A DNA stretch of 6,558 bases from Silvimonas sp. JCM 19000 (GCA_001313065.1 BBFD01000222.1:1-6558); one strand, 5' to 3'. Shown: positions 1 to 6,558, numbered from the stretch's first letter. Notes: generated by a model not told the origin, from the sequence alone. A program made the numbers and translations.

Positions 1-909
1 CCAGCGTGTGATCGCGGCAGACCATCACGCCAGGTCGCGGCATTCGCTGGTGGCGCGCAGGCGGGCGCTGAGTTGTTCCACCAGCTCGACACCGCGTGAC
101 TCGTGGCCGATATGGTGCGGCAGGATGTCGGCGGGGGTGGTGGCTTTGCCAAGGTCATGGCACAGCGCGGCGTAGCGTGCGGTCAGCGGCAGGTCTTCAG
201 CGGCGGCGTAGTCGAGCACCAGCATTACGTGCACGCCGGTGTCGATTTCGGGGTGATGTTGTTCGGGTTGCGGCACGCCAAACAGCGCGTCCACTTCGGG
301 CATCACGCGCGCCAACGCGCCGCAATCGCGCAGGATGCGGAACATGCGCGAGGGTTTCTGTTCCATCAACGCGTGCACTTCTTGCCACACGCGTTCGGGC
401 ACCAGATGGTCGACTTCGCCATTGGCGACCATTTGCCGCATCAACGTCATGGTTTCGGGGGCGGCGTCGAAGTCGAAGCGGGCGGCAAAGCGCGCCAGCC
501 GCAAGATGCGCACCGGGTCTTCGATAAACGCATCGGAAACGTGGCGCAGCAGGCGCGCTTGCAGATCGGCTTTGCCGTTAAACGGGTCGATGACGTGGCC
601 GGCGTCGTTCTCGGCCATCGCGTTGATGGTCAGGTCGCGCCGCAGCAAGTCTTCTTCCAGCGTGACGTCGGGCGCGGCGTAAACCTGGAAGCCTTTATAG
701 CCGGGGCCGGATTTACGCTCGGTGCGCGCCAGCGCGTGTTCTTCGCGCGTTTTGGGGTGCAAGAACACCGGAAAGTCTTTGCCCACCGGCTTGTAGCCGG
801 CGGCAAGCATGGCTTCGGGCGTGGCGCCGACCACCACCCAATCGATGTCCTTGACCGGTAAACCCAACAAGCGGTCGCGCACGGCGCCACCTACGCGATA
901 TCGCTGCAT
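1..909 (-). CDS. cca: CCA-adding tRNA nucleotidyltransferase, 3' end cut by window edge and frameshifted
   Basis: Adds or repairs the 3' CCA end of tRNAs in the cytoplasm, using CTP and ATP. The start at 909 gives [12 protein letters not shown], the normal N-terminus of class II enzymes, with a GAGAG ribosome-binding-like stretch 7-12 bases upstream. Visible motifs are GGAVRD (residues 7-12), the metal-binding pair D21 and D23 in VKDIDW, the RRDLTINA block (90-97), EDPVRILR (130-137) and an HD-type motif HDLGK (251-255). The HD motif indicates the long gammaproteobacterial/betaproteobacterial form of roughly 410 residues with a C-terminal HD phosphohydrolase domain. The frame stops after SECRDLA (TGA at 27-25), about 115 residues early. 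One frame over, the sequence continues as MVCRDHTL up to the window edge, which fits the family. I infer a single missing base (C or G) near 26-28. The gene lies 49 bp downstream of ilvA on the same strand and may be cotranscribed with it. Confidence 0.93.
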
Positions 910-959
910 GGTCGTTCTCTCTGGCTTATCAACAAACGTGGATCAAATATCGACAGCGC

Positions 960-2480
960 TTAGCCGAGGAAATGCTTGTAAGCGACGTTGTCGGTTTCCA
1001 CCCAGTAGCGATAGCCCAGTTTTTCGAGGAAAGCGGCAAACGCGGCTTCGTCCGATGGCGGCACTTGCATGCCCACCAGCGTGCGGCCGTAGTCCGCGCC
1101 GTGATTGCGGTAATGGAACAAGGAGATATTCCATTCCGTGCTCATGGTATTCAGAAAGTTAAGCAGCGCGCCCGGGCGTTCGGGGAATTCAAAGCGCAGC
1201 ACGCGTTCGTTATCCACATGCGGCGCGTGGCCGCCCACCAGATGGCGAATGTGCAGCTTGGCCAGTTCGTTGTCGGTGAGGTCAATCGCGGCCAGGCCGG
1301 CTTCGGCCAGGTTTTCGATCAGCGCCGTCACTTCGCTGCGCTTGTTGATCGACAGGCCGACAAACACATGCGCCTGTTCAGTATCGGCGTAGCGATAGTT
1401 GAATTCGGTGATATTGCGGGCGCCGATGGCGCTGCACAGCGTGCGGAATGCGCCGGGGCGTTCCGGCAGCGTGACTGCGATGACGGCTTCGCGCTGTTCG
1501 CCCAGTTCGGCTTGCTCGGCCACATAACGCAGCCGGTCAAAGTTCATGTTGGCGCCCGAGGCGATGGTGATAAAGGTCTGGCCCGTGGCGTTTTCGCGCG
1601 CGGCCCAGGCTTTGGCCCCGGCCACCGCCAGCGCACCGGACGGTTCCAGAATGGAGCGGGTCTCTTCAAACACATCCTTGATCGCGGCGCACATGGCGTC
1701 GGTATCCACCAGGATGACTTCATCCACCAGCTTTTGCGCCAGGCGGAAGGTTTCGCTGCCCACCTGCTTGACCGCCACGCCATCGGCAAAGATGCCCACT
1801 TGCGGCAACACCACGCGATCGCCCAGCTTGAGCGACAGATACATGGCGTTGGCATCGGTGGGTTCCACGCCGACGATGCGCGTTTCGGGGCGCAGTCGTT
1901 TGATGTACGACGCGATGCCGCTGATGAGCCCGCCGCCACCCACCGGGATAAAAATCACATCGATCTTGCCAGTGTGTTGGCGCAGCAGTTCCATGCCGAT
2001 GGTGCCCTGGCCGGCAATCACATACGGATCGTCGTACGGATGCACGAAGGTGGCGCCGGTTTCTTCGGCACGCTGCACGGCCGAGTCATAACAGTCCGAG
2101 AACGAATCGCCGATCAACACCACTTCGGCGCCATTGCGCAGCACGGCATCGACTTTGATGCGCGGCGTGGTGGCCGGCATAAAAATGGTGGCCTTGCATT
2201 TGAGTACGCGTGACGAGTACGCCACGCCTTGCGCATGGTTACCGGCCGAGGCGGTGACCACGCCGCGCGCCAGTTCTTCTGGCGTCAGCTGCGCCATGCG
2301 GTTGTAAGCGCCACGCAGCTTGAACGAGAACACCGGCTGCATGTCTTCGCGCTTGATCAACACCGTGTTGTTAATTCGGCGCGACAGATTCGGCGCCGCG
2401 TCCAACGGGGTTTCAATGGCGGCGTCGTACACGCGGGCGGTGAGGATACGTTCTAGATAATCGTGGTCGGTCTCGGGCAT
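960..2480 (-). CDS. ilvA: Threonine ammonia-lyase, biosynthetic (threonine deaminase)
   Basis: PLP-dependent deamination of L-threonine to 2-oxobutanoate and ammonia, the first step of isoleucine synthesis. The 506-residue protein is close to the usual ~510 for the long allosteric form. The PLP lysine is K54 in FSFKLRGAYN. SAGNHAQGVA (78-87) and the phosphate-binding glycine loop GGGGL (181-185) follow. Two ACT-like regulatory domains occupy about 332-405 and 425-500, each with an E-RPGA motif (340-344 and 434-438); they identify the biosynthetic, isoleucine-regulated enzyme rather than the short catabolic TdcB type. The start at 2480 gives MPETDHDYLERILTARVYD, which matches the family's N-terminus. 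The open frame continues upstream to 2960, but that extension lies antisense to rsmE and resembles no family sequence. No clear Shine-Dalgarno sequence precedes 2480. This is the only complete gene here that reads without a frameshift. It is divergent from rsmE and upstream of cca. Confidence 0.96.
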   Translation of the reverse strand: MPETDHDYLERILTARVYDAAIETPLDAAPNLSRRINNTVLIKREDMQPVFSFKLRGAYNRMAQLTPEELARGVVTASAGNHAQGVAYSSRVLKCKATIFMPATTPRIKVDAVLRNGAEVVLIGDSFSDCYDSAVQRAEETGATFVHPYDDPYVIAGQGTIGMELLRQHTGKIDVIFIPVGGGGLISGIASYIKRLRPETRIVGVEPTDANAMYLSLKLGDRVVLPQVGIFADGVAVKQVGSETFRLAQKLVDEVILVDTDAMCAAIKDVFEETRSILEPSGALAVAGAKAWAARENATGQTFITIASGANMNFDRLRYVAEQAELGEQREAVIAVTLPERPGAFRTLCSAIGARNITEFNYRYADTEQAHVFVGLSINKRSEVTALIENLAEAGLAAIDLTDNELAKLHIRHLVGGHAPHVDNERVLRFEFPERPGALLNFLNTMSTEWNISLFHYRNHGADYGRTLVGMQVPPSDEAAFAAFLEKLGYRYWVETDNVAYKHFLG

Positions 2481-2519
2481 GGTGAGGTCAGCGCAGGGTG
2501 GGAGTCGGAGGAGTCTTGC

Positions 2520-2549
2520 ATTGTAGCCACAACGCTTGCGCCGAGTCAT
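2520..2549 (-). promoter_or_regulatory. Putative sigma70 promoter for ilvA
   Basis: Read on the minus strand, ATGACT (2549-2544; 4 of 6 match to TTGACA) and TACAAT (2525-2520; 5 of 6 match to TATAAT) are separated by 18 bases. Transcription would begin near 2513, giving a leader of about 32 bases before the ilvA ATG at 2480. I see no leader peptide rich in branched-chain codons and no attenuator in that short leader. This is a prediction from hexamer similarity only. Confidence 0.4.
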
Positions 2550-2618
2550 GGCGCAATCCTTATCCAAATGTGCCGTGACAGTGGCTGGCGTTGTGCGGCC
2601 AAACCGGGCCACAATCCG

Positions 2619-2632
2619 GGCATCGCGATGCC
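2619..2632. repeat. Perfect 14-bp palindrome, possible operator
   Basis: GGCATCGCGATGCC equals its own reverse complement over all 14 bases. It ends four bases before the AT-rich candidate -10 element of rsmE, so a protein bound there would sit in the core promoter. I do not recognise the motif as the site of a specific regulator, and a palindrome this long can occur by chance in a window of this size. Confidence 0.4.
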
Positions 2633-2654
2633 GCCTTATATAGATACTGCTGCC

Positions 2655-3377
2655 ATGCCTCGTTTTTTTTGTTGACCATCCGCTGGCGCTGGAAAGCGCA
2701 TTCAATCTGCCCGAAACCGTGGCGCGCCATGTGCAGGTACTGCGCATGCAGCCGGGCGAATCGATCACGCTGTTTAATGGCCAGGGCGGCGAATACAGCG
2801 CCCGCATCAGCCTGATGGGTAAGCGGGAGGTGGGCGTGCTGGTGACGGAGCACCAGCCGATCGAACGCGAATCGGCCATCCACAGCATTTTGCTGCAAGC
2901 GGTATCGGCCAATGAGCGCATGGACTTTACCGTGCAGAAAGCCACCGAAGTGGGCGTCACGGAAATCTGGCCGTTCTACAGCCAGTACAGCCAGCAACGC
3001 CTGAGTGGCGAACGCGCCGAGCGCCGGCTGGCGCATTGGCAATCGATTGCGCAAGCGGCCTGCGAGCAAAGCGGCCGCACCCGCGTGCCGCAAATCCGCG
3101 CGGTGGGCACGCTGGAATCGGTATTGCGCGATCTGCCGCCGACCTGCTCAAGCTGACGCTGGCCCCCGGCGCGGTCACGCGTTTGCGCGATCTGACCACG
3201 CCGGTTACGCACGCCGCCGTGCTGGTCGGGCCCGAAGGCGGCCTGACCGGCGCAGAGGAAATGACTGCGCAGCAAGCCGGGTTTGTCGGCATCCACTTAG
3301 GCCCGCGCATTCTGAGAACCGAAACCGCGGGCCAGGCCGTGCTGGCGGTGCTGCAATCCCAATGGGGTGACTGGTAG
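2655..3377 (+). CDS. rsmE: 16S rRNA (uracil(1498)-N3)-methyltransferase, with two compensating frameshifts
   Basis: RsmE methylates N3 of U1498 in 16S rRNA of the 30S subunit, using S-adenosylmethionine. It has an N-terminal PUA-like domain and a C-terminal knotted SPOUT domain. From ATG 2655 the frame reads MPRFF and then stops, because the T run at 2663-2670 has eight T where seven keep the frame. With seven, the family start MPRFFVDHPLALESAF appears. The next frame runs to a TGA at 3154-3156; one missing G near 3141 (expected PPDLLKLTLAPGA) restores the last segment. The repaired protein has 240 residues, close to the 243 of E. coli RsmE. Family motifs are QKATEVGV (94-101), AACEQSGRTRVP (134-145), the SAM-binding GPEGG loop (192-196) and LGPRILRTETA (215-225). 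Net indel length is zero, so the span is still divisible by three. msbA follows 58 bp downstream. Sequencing error is more likely than a true pseudogene. Confidence 0.92.
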
Positions 3378-3400
3378 GCGGCGGCGCGGCCATCAGCGGT

Positions 3401-3406
3401 TATACT
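3401..3406 (+). promoter_or_regulatory. Possible -10 element upstream of msbA
   Basis: TATACT matches five of six bases of the consensus -10 and lies about 30 bases before the msbA ATG at 3436. It would start transcription near 3413 with a leader of some 23 bases. No recognisable -35 hexamer sits at the right distance (3378-3383 is GCGGCG), so the call is weak, and msbA may instead be read through from rsmE. Confidence 0.3.
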
Positions 3407-3435
3407 CGCGGTTTGTTTTTTTGATGAGTCCGGGC

Positions 3436-5194
3436 ATGAACTCTAGCCGAGCCTGTATTTCCGCCTGTTAAGAGAAATCCAGCCGTACTGGCCCGTGGTG
3501 GCATTGTCGATCTTCTGTCTGGCCGCTGCGGCTGGCGTGGATGTGTATCTGACCAGCTTGCTCAAGCCGCTGGTTGACCAGAATTTGCGTGCCGATTCGT
3601 TGGCGCGTTCCGAAGCGTGGGATCTGCCGCTGGAGATTTTTTGGCCTGGCCGTGATCCGGCTGGTGACCAACTTTGGCAGCGATTACGGCAGCGCCTGGA
3701 TTTCGGCGCGCGTGATGTACGACCTGCGCGAAAAGATGTTCAGCCGCTTTCTTAAATTGCCGGTGCGCTATTACGACAAATCGTCGACCGGCGTGCTGGT
3801 GTCGCGCGTCACCTATGACGTCAGCCAGATTATGGATGCGGGCGTGCAGGTAATGACCACGCTGGTGCGCGATTCCGTCACCACCGTGTTTTTGCTGGGC
3901 TGATGCTGTACCGCGACTGGCAACTGACCTTGCTGTGTCTGATTCTGATTCCTGGGGTGGCGCTGTCGATCCGCATTGTGGGCCGTCGTCAACGCCGGAT
4001 TTCGCGCGAGACGCAATCCAGCATGGGCGATATGACGCGCATTCTGGATGAAAGCCTGTCCGGCCAACGCATGGTCAAGATTTTTTGGCGGCTTTCGCTT
4101 TGAGTTGACGCGGTTTTTTGCGCGTCAACAATAGCGTGCGCACGCTGACGGTAAAACGCGCGGCCACGTCGAGCATGAACTCGGGCGTGATCATGTTGCT
4201 GATCGGCATCACGCTGGCGTTTATCGTGTATTACGCCAGCCTGCGCGCCCAACAGGGCCAGCTGACGGCGGGTGCGTTTGTGTCGTTTATGGTGGCGATG
4301 ATGATGATCCAGTCGCCCATCAAGAACATCACCCGCATCAACGAAAGCCTGCATCGCGGCCTGGCGGCGGCTGAAACCGTGTTTGGCGTGCTGGATGAAA
4401 CCGAAGAACTGGACGACGGCACGCAAGAAATCGGCCGGGCCAAAGGCGCGCTGAAGCTGGACGACGTCAGCTTTGATTACGGCGGCAACAACCGGCCCGC
4501 GCTGGACCATGTTTCGCTGGATATCGCGCCGGGCCAGACCGTGGCGCTGGTGGGTAGTTCGGGTAGCGGCAAAACCACGCTGGCCAATTTGCTGCCGCGC
4601 TTTTACGAAGCCACCAGCGGCGGCATTACGCTGGATGGCGTGCCGGTTAACCAGTTCCGCATCCATGATCTGCGCCGCCAGTTTGCGATGGTCAGCCAGG
4701 ATGTGATCCTGTTTAACGATACGGTGGCTGCCAACATCGCTTATGGCGACGCCGCGCCCGATCTGGAACGCATCCGCGCCGCCGCCACCGCCGCCTTCGC
4801 GCTCGATTTTATCGAAGCGATGCCGGAAGGCTTTAACACCATGCTGGGCGAAAACGGCGTGCGTTTGTCCGGCGGGCAGCGCCAGCGTCTGGCCATTGCG
4901 CGCGCCATCTATAAAGATGCGCCGGTGTTGATTCTGGATGAGGCGACCAGTGCGCTGGATACCGAATCCGAGCGCAAAGTGCAGGCCGCGCTGGAAAACC
5001 TGATGCAGGACCGTACCACCATCGTGATCGCGCATCGCTTGTCCACCATCGAAAACGCCGACCGCATTGTGGTGATGAGCCAGGGTCGCATCGTGGAAGC
5101 GGGCCGCCATGCCGAGCTGATGGATAAAGGCGGCGCGTATGCGCAAATGCATCGCGTGCAGTTCACCCAGCAGGTGGAAGAAACCGCACCTTAA
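3436..5194 (+). CDS. msbA: Lipid A export ABC transporter, ATP-binding/permease (MsbA), with five frameshifts
   Basis: MsbA is an inner-membrane homodimeric half-transporter that flips the lipid A core (and phospholipids) to the periplasmic face using ATP. The raw sequence is broken at five points: a missing C near 3452, an extra T in 3637-3642, a missing C near 3900, and extra T in the T6 runs at 4081-4086 and 4114-4119. Repair gives 585 residues, beside 582 in E. coli MsbA. The membrane domain spans about 20-320 (hydrophobic segments near 21-40, 65-80, 143-175, 250-268 and 280-297). The ATPase domain has Walker A GSSGSGKT (373-380), Q-loop Q421, signature LSGGQ (477-481), Walker B VLILDE (497-502), D-loop SALD (505-508) and H-loop H533. 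The ATPase half, from about 4120 to the stop, reads cleanly. An in-frame ATG at 3424 is an alternative start; neither start has a strong ribosome-binding site. The stop overlaps that of the convergent lysR gene. Confidence 0.93.
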
Positions 5195-6141
5195 GTGACG
5201 GCGCTAAACACGCTATACAGCTCGGGCTGCGCTACATCACGAATGGTGCGCAGCGCCAGCTGGCGTAACCAGATGCTGGCGCCGTCTTGCTGGTTGCGCG
5301 GGTGCCACGCCAGACTGAAATTGCTGATCGGCACCTCAAACGGCACCTCAAACGCATCCAGCACATGCAGATGCCGCTGCACCAGCGGTGTGGGCAAGAT
5401 GCTCACATAGTCGGTGCGCTGCAAAATCAACGGCACCACGGTGAAATGCTGCACCGACAACGCCACCTGGCGCGTGCGCCCCAGCCGCGCCAGCGCCTCA
5501 TCGGCAAAGCCATACAGGCCGCCACCATCCTGCGATACCAATATATGTTTGAGCGTGCAGTATTCGTCCACGCTCACCGCCTGGTTGCCGCGCGGATGGC
5601 CCTTGCGCTGCGCCAGCACGCAGCCTGATCCAGCAATAGCAGCGAGCGTACTTGCGGCGGCAGCGTGCGGCTGGAGGCGATGACAAAGTCGATCTCGCCG
5701 TTTTCGAGCTGGCTGGCGATGCGGTCGGGTTCCAGATTGTGGAAAGCCAGGCGGATTTTTTTCGCCGGCATGCGTGCGCAAGGCTTCGATCAGCGGCAGG
5801 CCGATCACGGCGGTGGCGTTGTCGCTGGCGGCGATATGAAACACCTGCTCATGCGTGAGCGGATCAAATTGCGGCCGATGGCTGACCACGCGCGCCAGCG
5901 ACTGCAGCAAGGGCGCCAGTTCGGCGTGCAATTGCAGACCGCGCGCGGTGGCCACCATGCCACGACCGCGCTCCGCCGGTATCAACAAGGGATCATTAAA
6001 GCTCAACCGCAGGCGCGCCAGCTGCGCCGAGAGTGCGGGCTGGCTGAGGTGCAAACGCGCGGCGGCACGCGTGACATTGCGTTCTTCCAGCAAGGCATCC
6101 AGCGACACCAGCAGGTTTAAATCCAGGCTGCGCAAATCCAT
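5191..6141 (-). CDS. LysR-family transcriptional regulator, with two compensating frameshifts
   Basis: DNA-binding regulator, presumably sensing a small ligand and controlling the divergent transporter gene. The N-terminus MDLRSLDLNLLVSLDALLEE, with the winged helix-turn-helix around residues 20-42 (NVTRAAARLHLSQPALSAQLARLR), is typical of LysR-type regulators, closest in style to the NodD/NahR/LeuO-like branch. The effector-binding domain begins near 95 (EQVFHIAASDNAT). The frame is open for 316 residues, but the middle (about residues 128-172, nucleotides ~5626-5760) is out of frame as written. Removing one T from the run at 5756-5762 and restoring one C near 5624 gives EKIRLAFHNLEPDRIASQLE...LLLLDQGCVLAQRKGHP, which fits the family; the total stays 316. 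The start at 6141 has a weak ribosome-binding site. The -10 overlaps the proposed LysR operator, suggesting autoregulation. I cannot name the ligand or subfamily member. Confidence 0.9.
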   Translation of the reverse strand: MDLRSLDLNLLVSLDALLEERNVTRAAARLHLSQPALSAQLARLRLSFNDPLLIPAERGRGMVATARGLQLHAELAPLLQSLARVVSHRPQFDPLTHEQVFHIAASDNATAVIGLPLIEALRTHAGEKNPPGFPQSGTRPHRQPARKRRDRLCHRLQPHAAAASTLAAIAGSGCVLAQRKGHPRGNQAVSVDEYCTLKHILVSQDGGGLYGFADEALARLGRTRQVALSVQHFTVVPLILQRTDYVSILPTPLVQRHLHVLDAFEVPFEVPISNFSLAWHPRNQQDGASIWLRQLALRTIRDVAQPELYSVFSAVT

Positions 6142-6166
6142 GGGCGTTATGTCAGGTATACGAATA

Positions 6167-6181
6167 ATCCATTATATGGAT
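6167..6181. promoter_or_regulatory. T-N11-A LysR-type operator in the divergent gap
   Basis: ATCCAT-TAT-ATGGAT is a perfect inverted repeat of two 6-base arms around three bases. Within it, T6168 to A6180 forms the T-N11-A pattern that LysR-type regulators recognise. It lies between lysR (start 6141) and the transporter gene (start 6233), about 50-65 bases upstream of the latter's ATG, where such a regulator typically binds. The assignment to the adjacent LysR gene is inferred from position and motif form. Confidence 0.65.
6171..6176 (-). promoter_or_regulatory. -10 element of the lysR promoter
   Basis: The minus strand reads TATAAT here, a perfect sigma70 -10 hexamer, about 30 bases before the lysR ATG at 6141. 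It is contained within the T-N11-A palindrome, so occupancy by the regulator would block RNA polymerase. This is the usual arrangement for negative autoregulation in this family. The -35 position (around 6194-6199) has no good match to TTGACA. Confidence 0.5.
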
Positions 6182-6221
6182 AGCTGGGCGCTGCGTAGAG
6201 TGGCGGCATTGTCTTTCTGAT

Positions 6222-6231
6222 ATGACGTCAT
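6222..6231. repeat. 10-bp palindrome just upstream of the MFS start codon
   Basis: ATGACGTCAT is self-complementary and ends one base before the ATG at 6233, in the position where a ribosome-binding site would be expected. It could be a second operator or simply chance. I see no matching copy elsewhere in the gap. Confidence 0.3.
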
Positions 6232-6232
6232 C

Positions 6233-6558
6233 ATGGCCGAATCTACTCCGACTTCCGCACGCACCGCCGCGCTGTACACGCTGACCGCGGCGTACTTCAC
6301 CATGGGCACCAATACCATGGCCGCGATTGGCGGCCTGCCCGCCATTGCCCAAGGCCTGCACAGCACGCCCGCGCAGATCGCGCCACTAACGGCGGTGTTT
6401 GCGCTGACCTTTGCCATTGCCGCCCCGTTAATCCAGATGCTGTTTGGCCATCTGCCGCGCCGCCGCCTGTTGATAACAGGGTTGCTGGTGGCGATGCTGG
6501 GCGCGCTGGCATCCGCCTTGGCGCAGGACGTCGCTACGCTGATGGCGACGCGTGTGCT
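6233..6558 (+). CDS. Major facilitator superfamily transporter, DHA1-like efflux type, N-terminal part
   Basis: Likely inner-membrane proton-driven exporter; the substrate cannot be told. ATG 6233 opens a frame that stays open for 108 codons to the window edge, about a quarter of a typical ~400-residue transporter. Three membrane segments are visible: about residues 13-38 (AALYTLTAAYFTMG...), 50-70 (APLTAVFALTFAIAAPLIQM) and 79-97 (LLITGLLVAMLGALASALA). Between the second and third lies GHLPRRR (72-78), a variant of the MFS motif A loop, as commonly seen in drug-exporter families related to AraJ/YdhP. The sequence TPAQIAPLTAVFALTFAIAAP is typical of this group's helix 2. It is transcribed divergently from the LysR gene, which probably regulates it. 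No strong ribosome-binding site is present upstream of the ATG; a 10-bp palindrome sits there instead. Confidence 0.85.
   Translation, partial: MAESTPTSARTAALYTLTAAYFTMGTNTMAAIGGLPAIAQGLHSTPAQIAPLTAVFALTFAIAAPLIQMLFGHLPRRRLLITGLLVAMLGALASALAQDVATLMATRV

Larger units (their letters stand above)
2481..2654. promoter_or_regulatory. Divergent intergenic region between ilvA and rsmE
   Basis: These 174 bases separate two divergent start codons. They contain the predicted ilvA promoter, a perfect 14-bp palindrome at 2619-2632, and an AT-rich stretch TTATATAGATA (2636-2646) that could supply a -10 element for rsmE. If that element is used, the rsmE leader would be only a few bases long. No RNA gene or coding frame in the region is convincing. 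Confidence 0.5.

Noticed and set aside
103..861. 252-residue plus-strand open frame across cca
   Set aside because: It is antisense to cca, with low-complexity histidine/glycine/phenylalanine composition and no recognisable domain.
910..959. Separate promoter for cca
   Set aside because: I see no convincing -35/-10 pair in the short gap; cotranscription with ilvA is simpler.
972..2213. 413-residue plus-strand open frame across ilvA
   Set aside because: It is histidine/arginine/alanine-rich and exactly antisense to a certain gene; such shadow frames are common in GC-rich coding DNA.
2591..2614. Stem formed by TTGT..GGCC and GGCC..ACAA
   Set aside because: The 8-bp pairing needs a 2-base bulge, has no T tract, and lies in a promoter region; it is not distinguishable from chance.
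2481..2960. 160-residue N-terminal extension of the ilvA frame
   Set aside because: It lies antisense to rsmE, has no resemblance to the family, and the ATG at 2480 gives the standard N-terminus.
3407..3422. T-rich stretch after rsmE as a rho-independent terminator
   Set aside because: There is a T7 tract but no inverted repeat directly before it; GCGG on both sides of TTATACT is a direct, not inverted, repeat.
2663..4119. Programmed frameshifting or transcriptional slippage at T runs as a regulatory device
   Set aside because: Nearby missing C/G bases in non-slippery contexts are also needed to restore the frames, so a uniform sequencing-error model explains more.
3989..5152. 387-residue minus-strand open frame across msbA
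   Set aside because: It has the same histidine- and arginine-rich shadow composition and lies antisense to the clean ATPase half of msbA.

Overview
The window looks like chromosomal DNA from a betaproteobacterium, most probably of the Neisseriales (inferred from protein character and GC-rich codon use; I could not run a search). It carries six protein genes and no RNA gene, mobile element, CRISPR array or phage-like segment. I see no undescribed system. The most notable feature is a cluster of single-base indels that break otherwise well-conserved housekeeping genes.

Layout. On the minus strand, ilvA (biosynthetic threonine deaminase) is followed after 49 bp by cca (CCA-adding tRNA nucleotidyltransferase), which runs off the left edge. 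A 174-bp divergent intergenic region separates ilvA from plus-strand rsmE (16S rRNA m3U1498 methyltransferase). msbA (lipid A flippase ABC transporter) follows rsmE after 58 bp. msbA converges on a minus-strand LysR-type regulator gene, and the two stop codons share one TTAA. The regulator is divergent from the first third of a major-facilitator (MFS) efflux-type transporter that runs off the right edge. The 91-bp gap between them holds a textbook T-N11-A LysR-type operator overlapping a perfect TATAAT on the regulator's strand.

How the genes relate. ilvA feeds isoleucine synthesis, cca and rsmE serve translation, and msbA serves outer-membrane assembly; they are neighbours rather than one pathway. 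The LysR/MFS pair is a typical regulator-plus-exporter unit, with the regulator likely controlling itself and the transporter.

Sequence quality. Only ilvA and the visible part of the MFS gene read cleanly. I count ten single-base frameshifts in the other four genes. Five are an extra T in a plus-strand run of 6 to 8 T; five are a missing C or G, four of them in a place where a C or G doublet/triplet is expected. Restoring them gives full-length proteins of normal family size (RsmE 240, MsbA 585, LysR 316 residues) with all key motifs intact. This points to homopolymer errors in the sequence or assembly rather than gene decay. The lysR case is deceptive, because two compensating indels leave an open frame whose middle is mistranslated.
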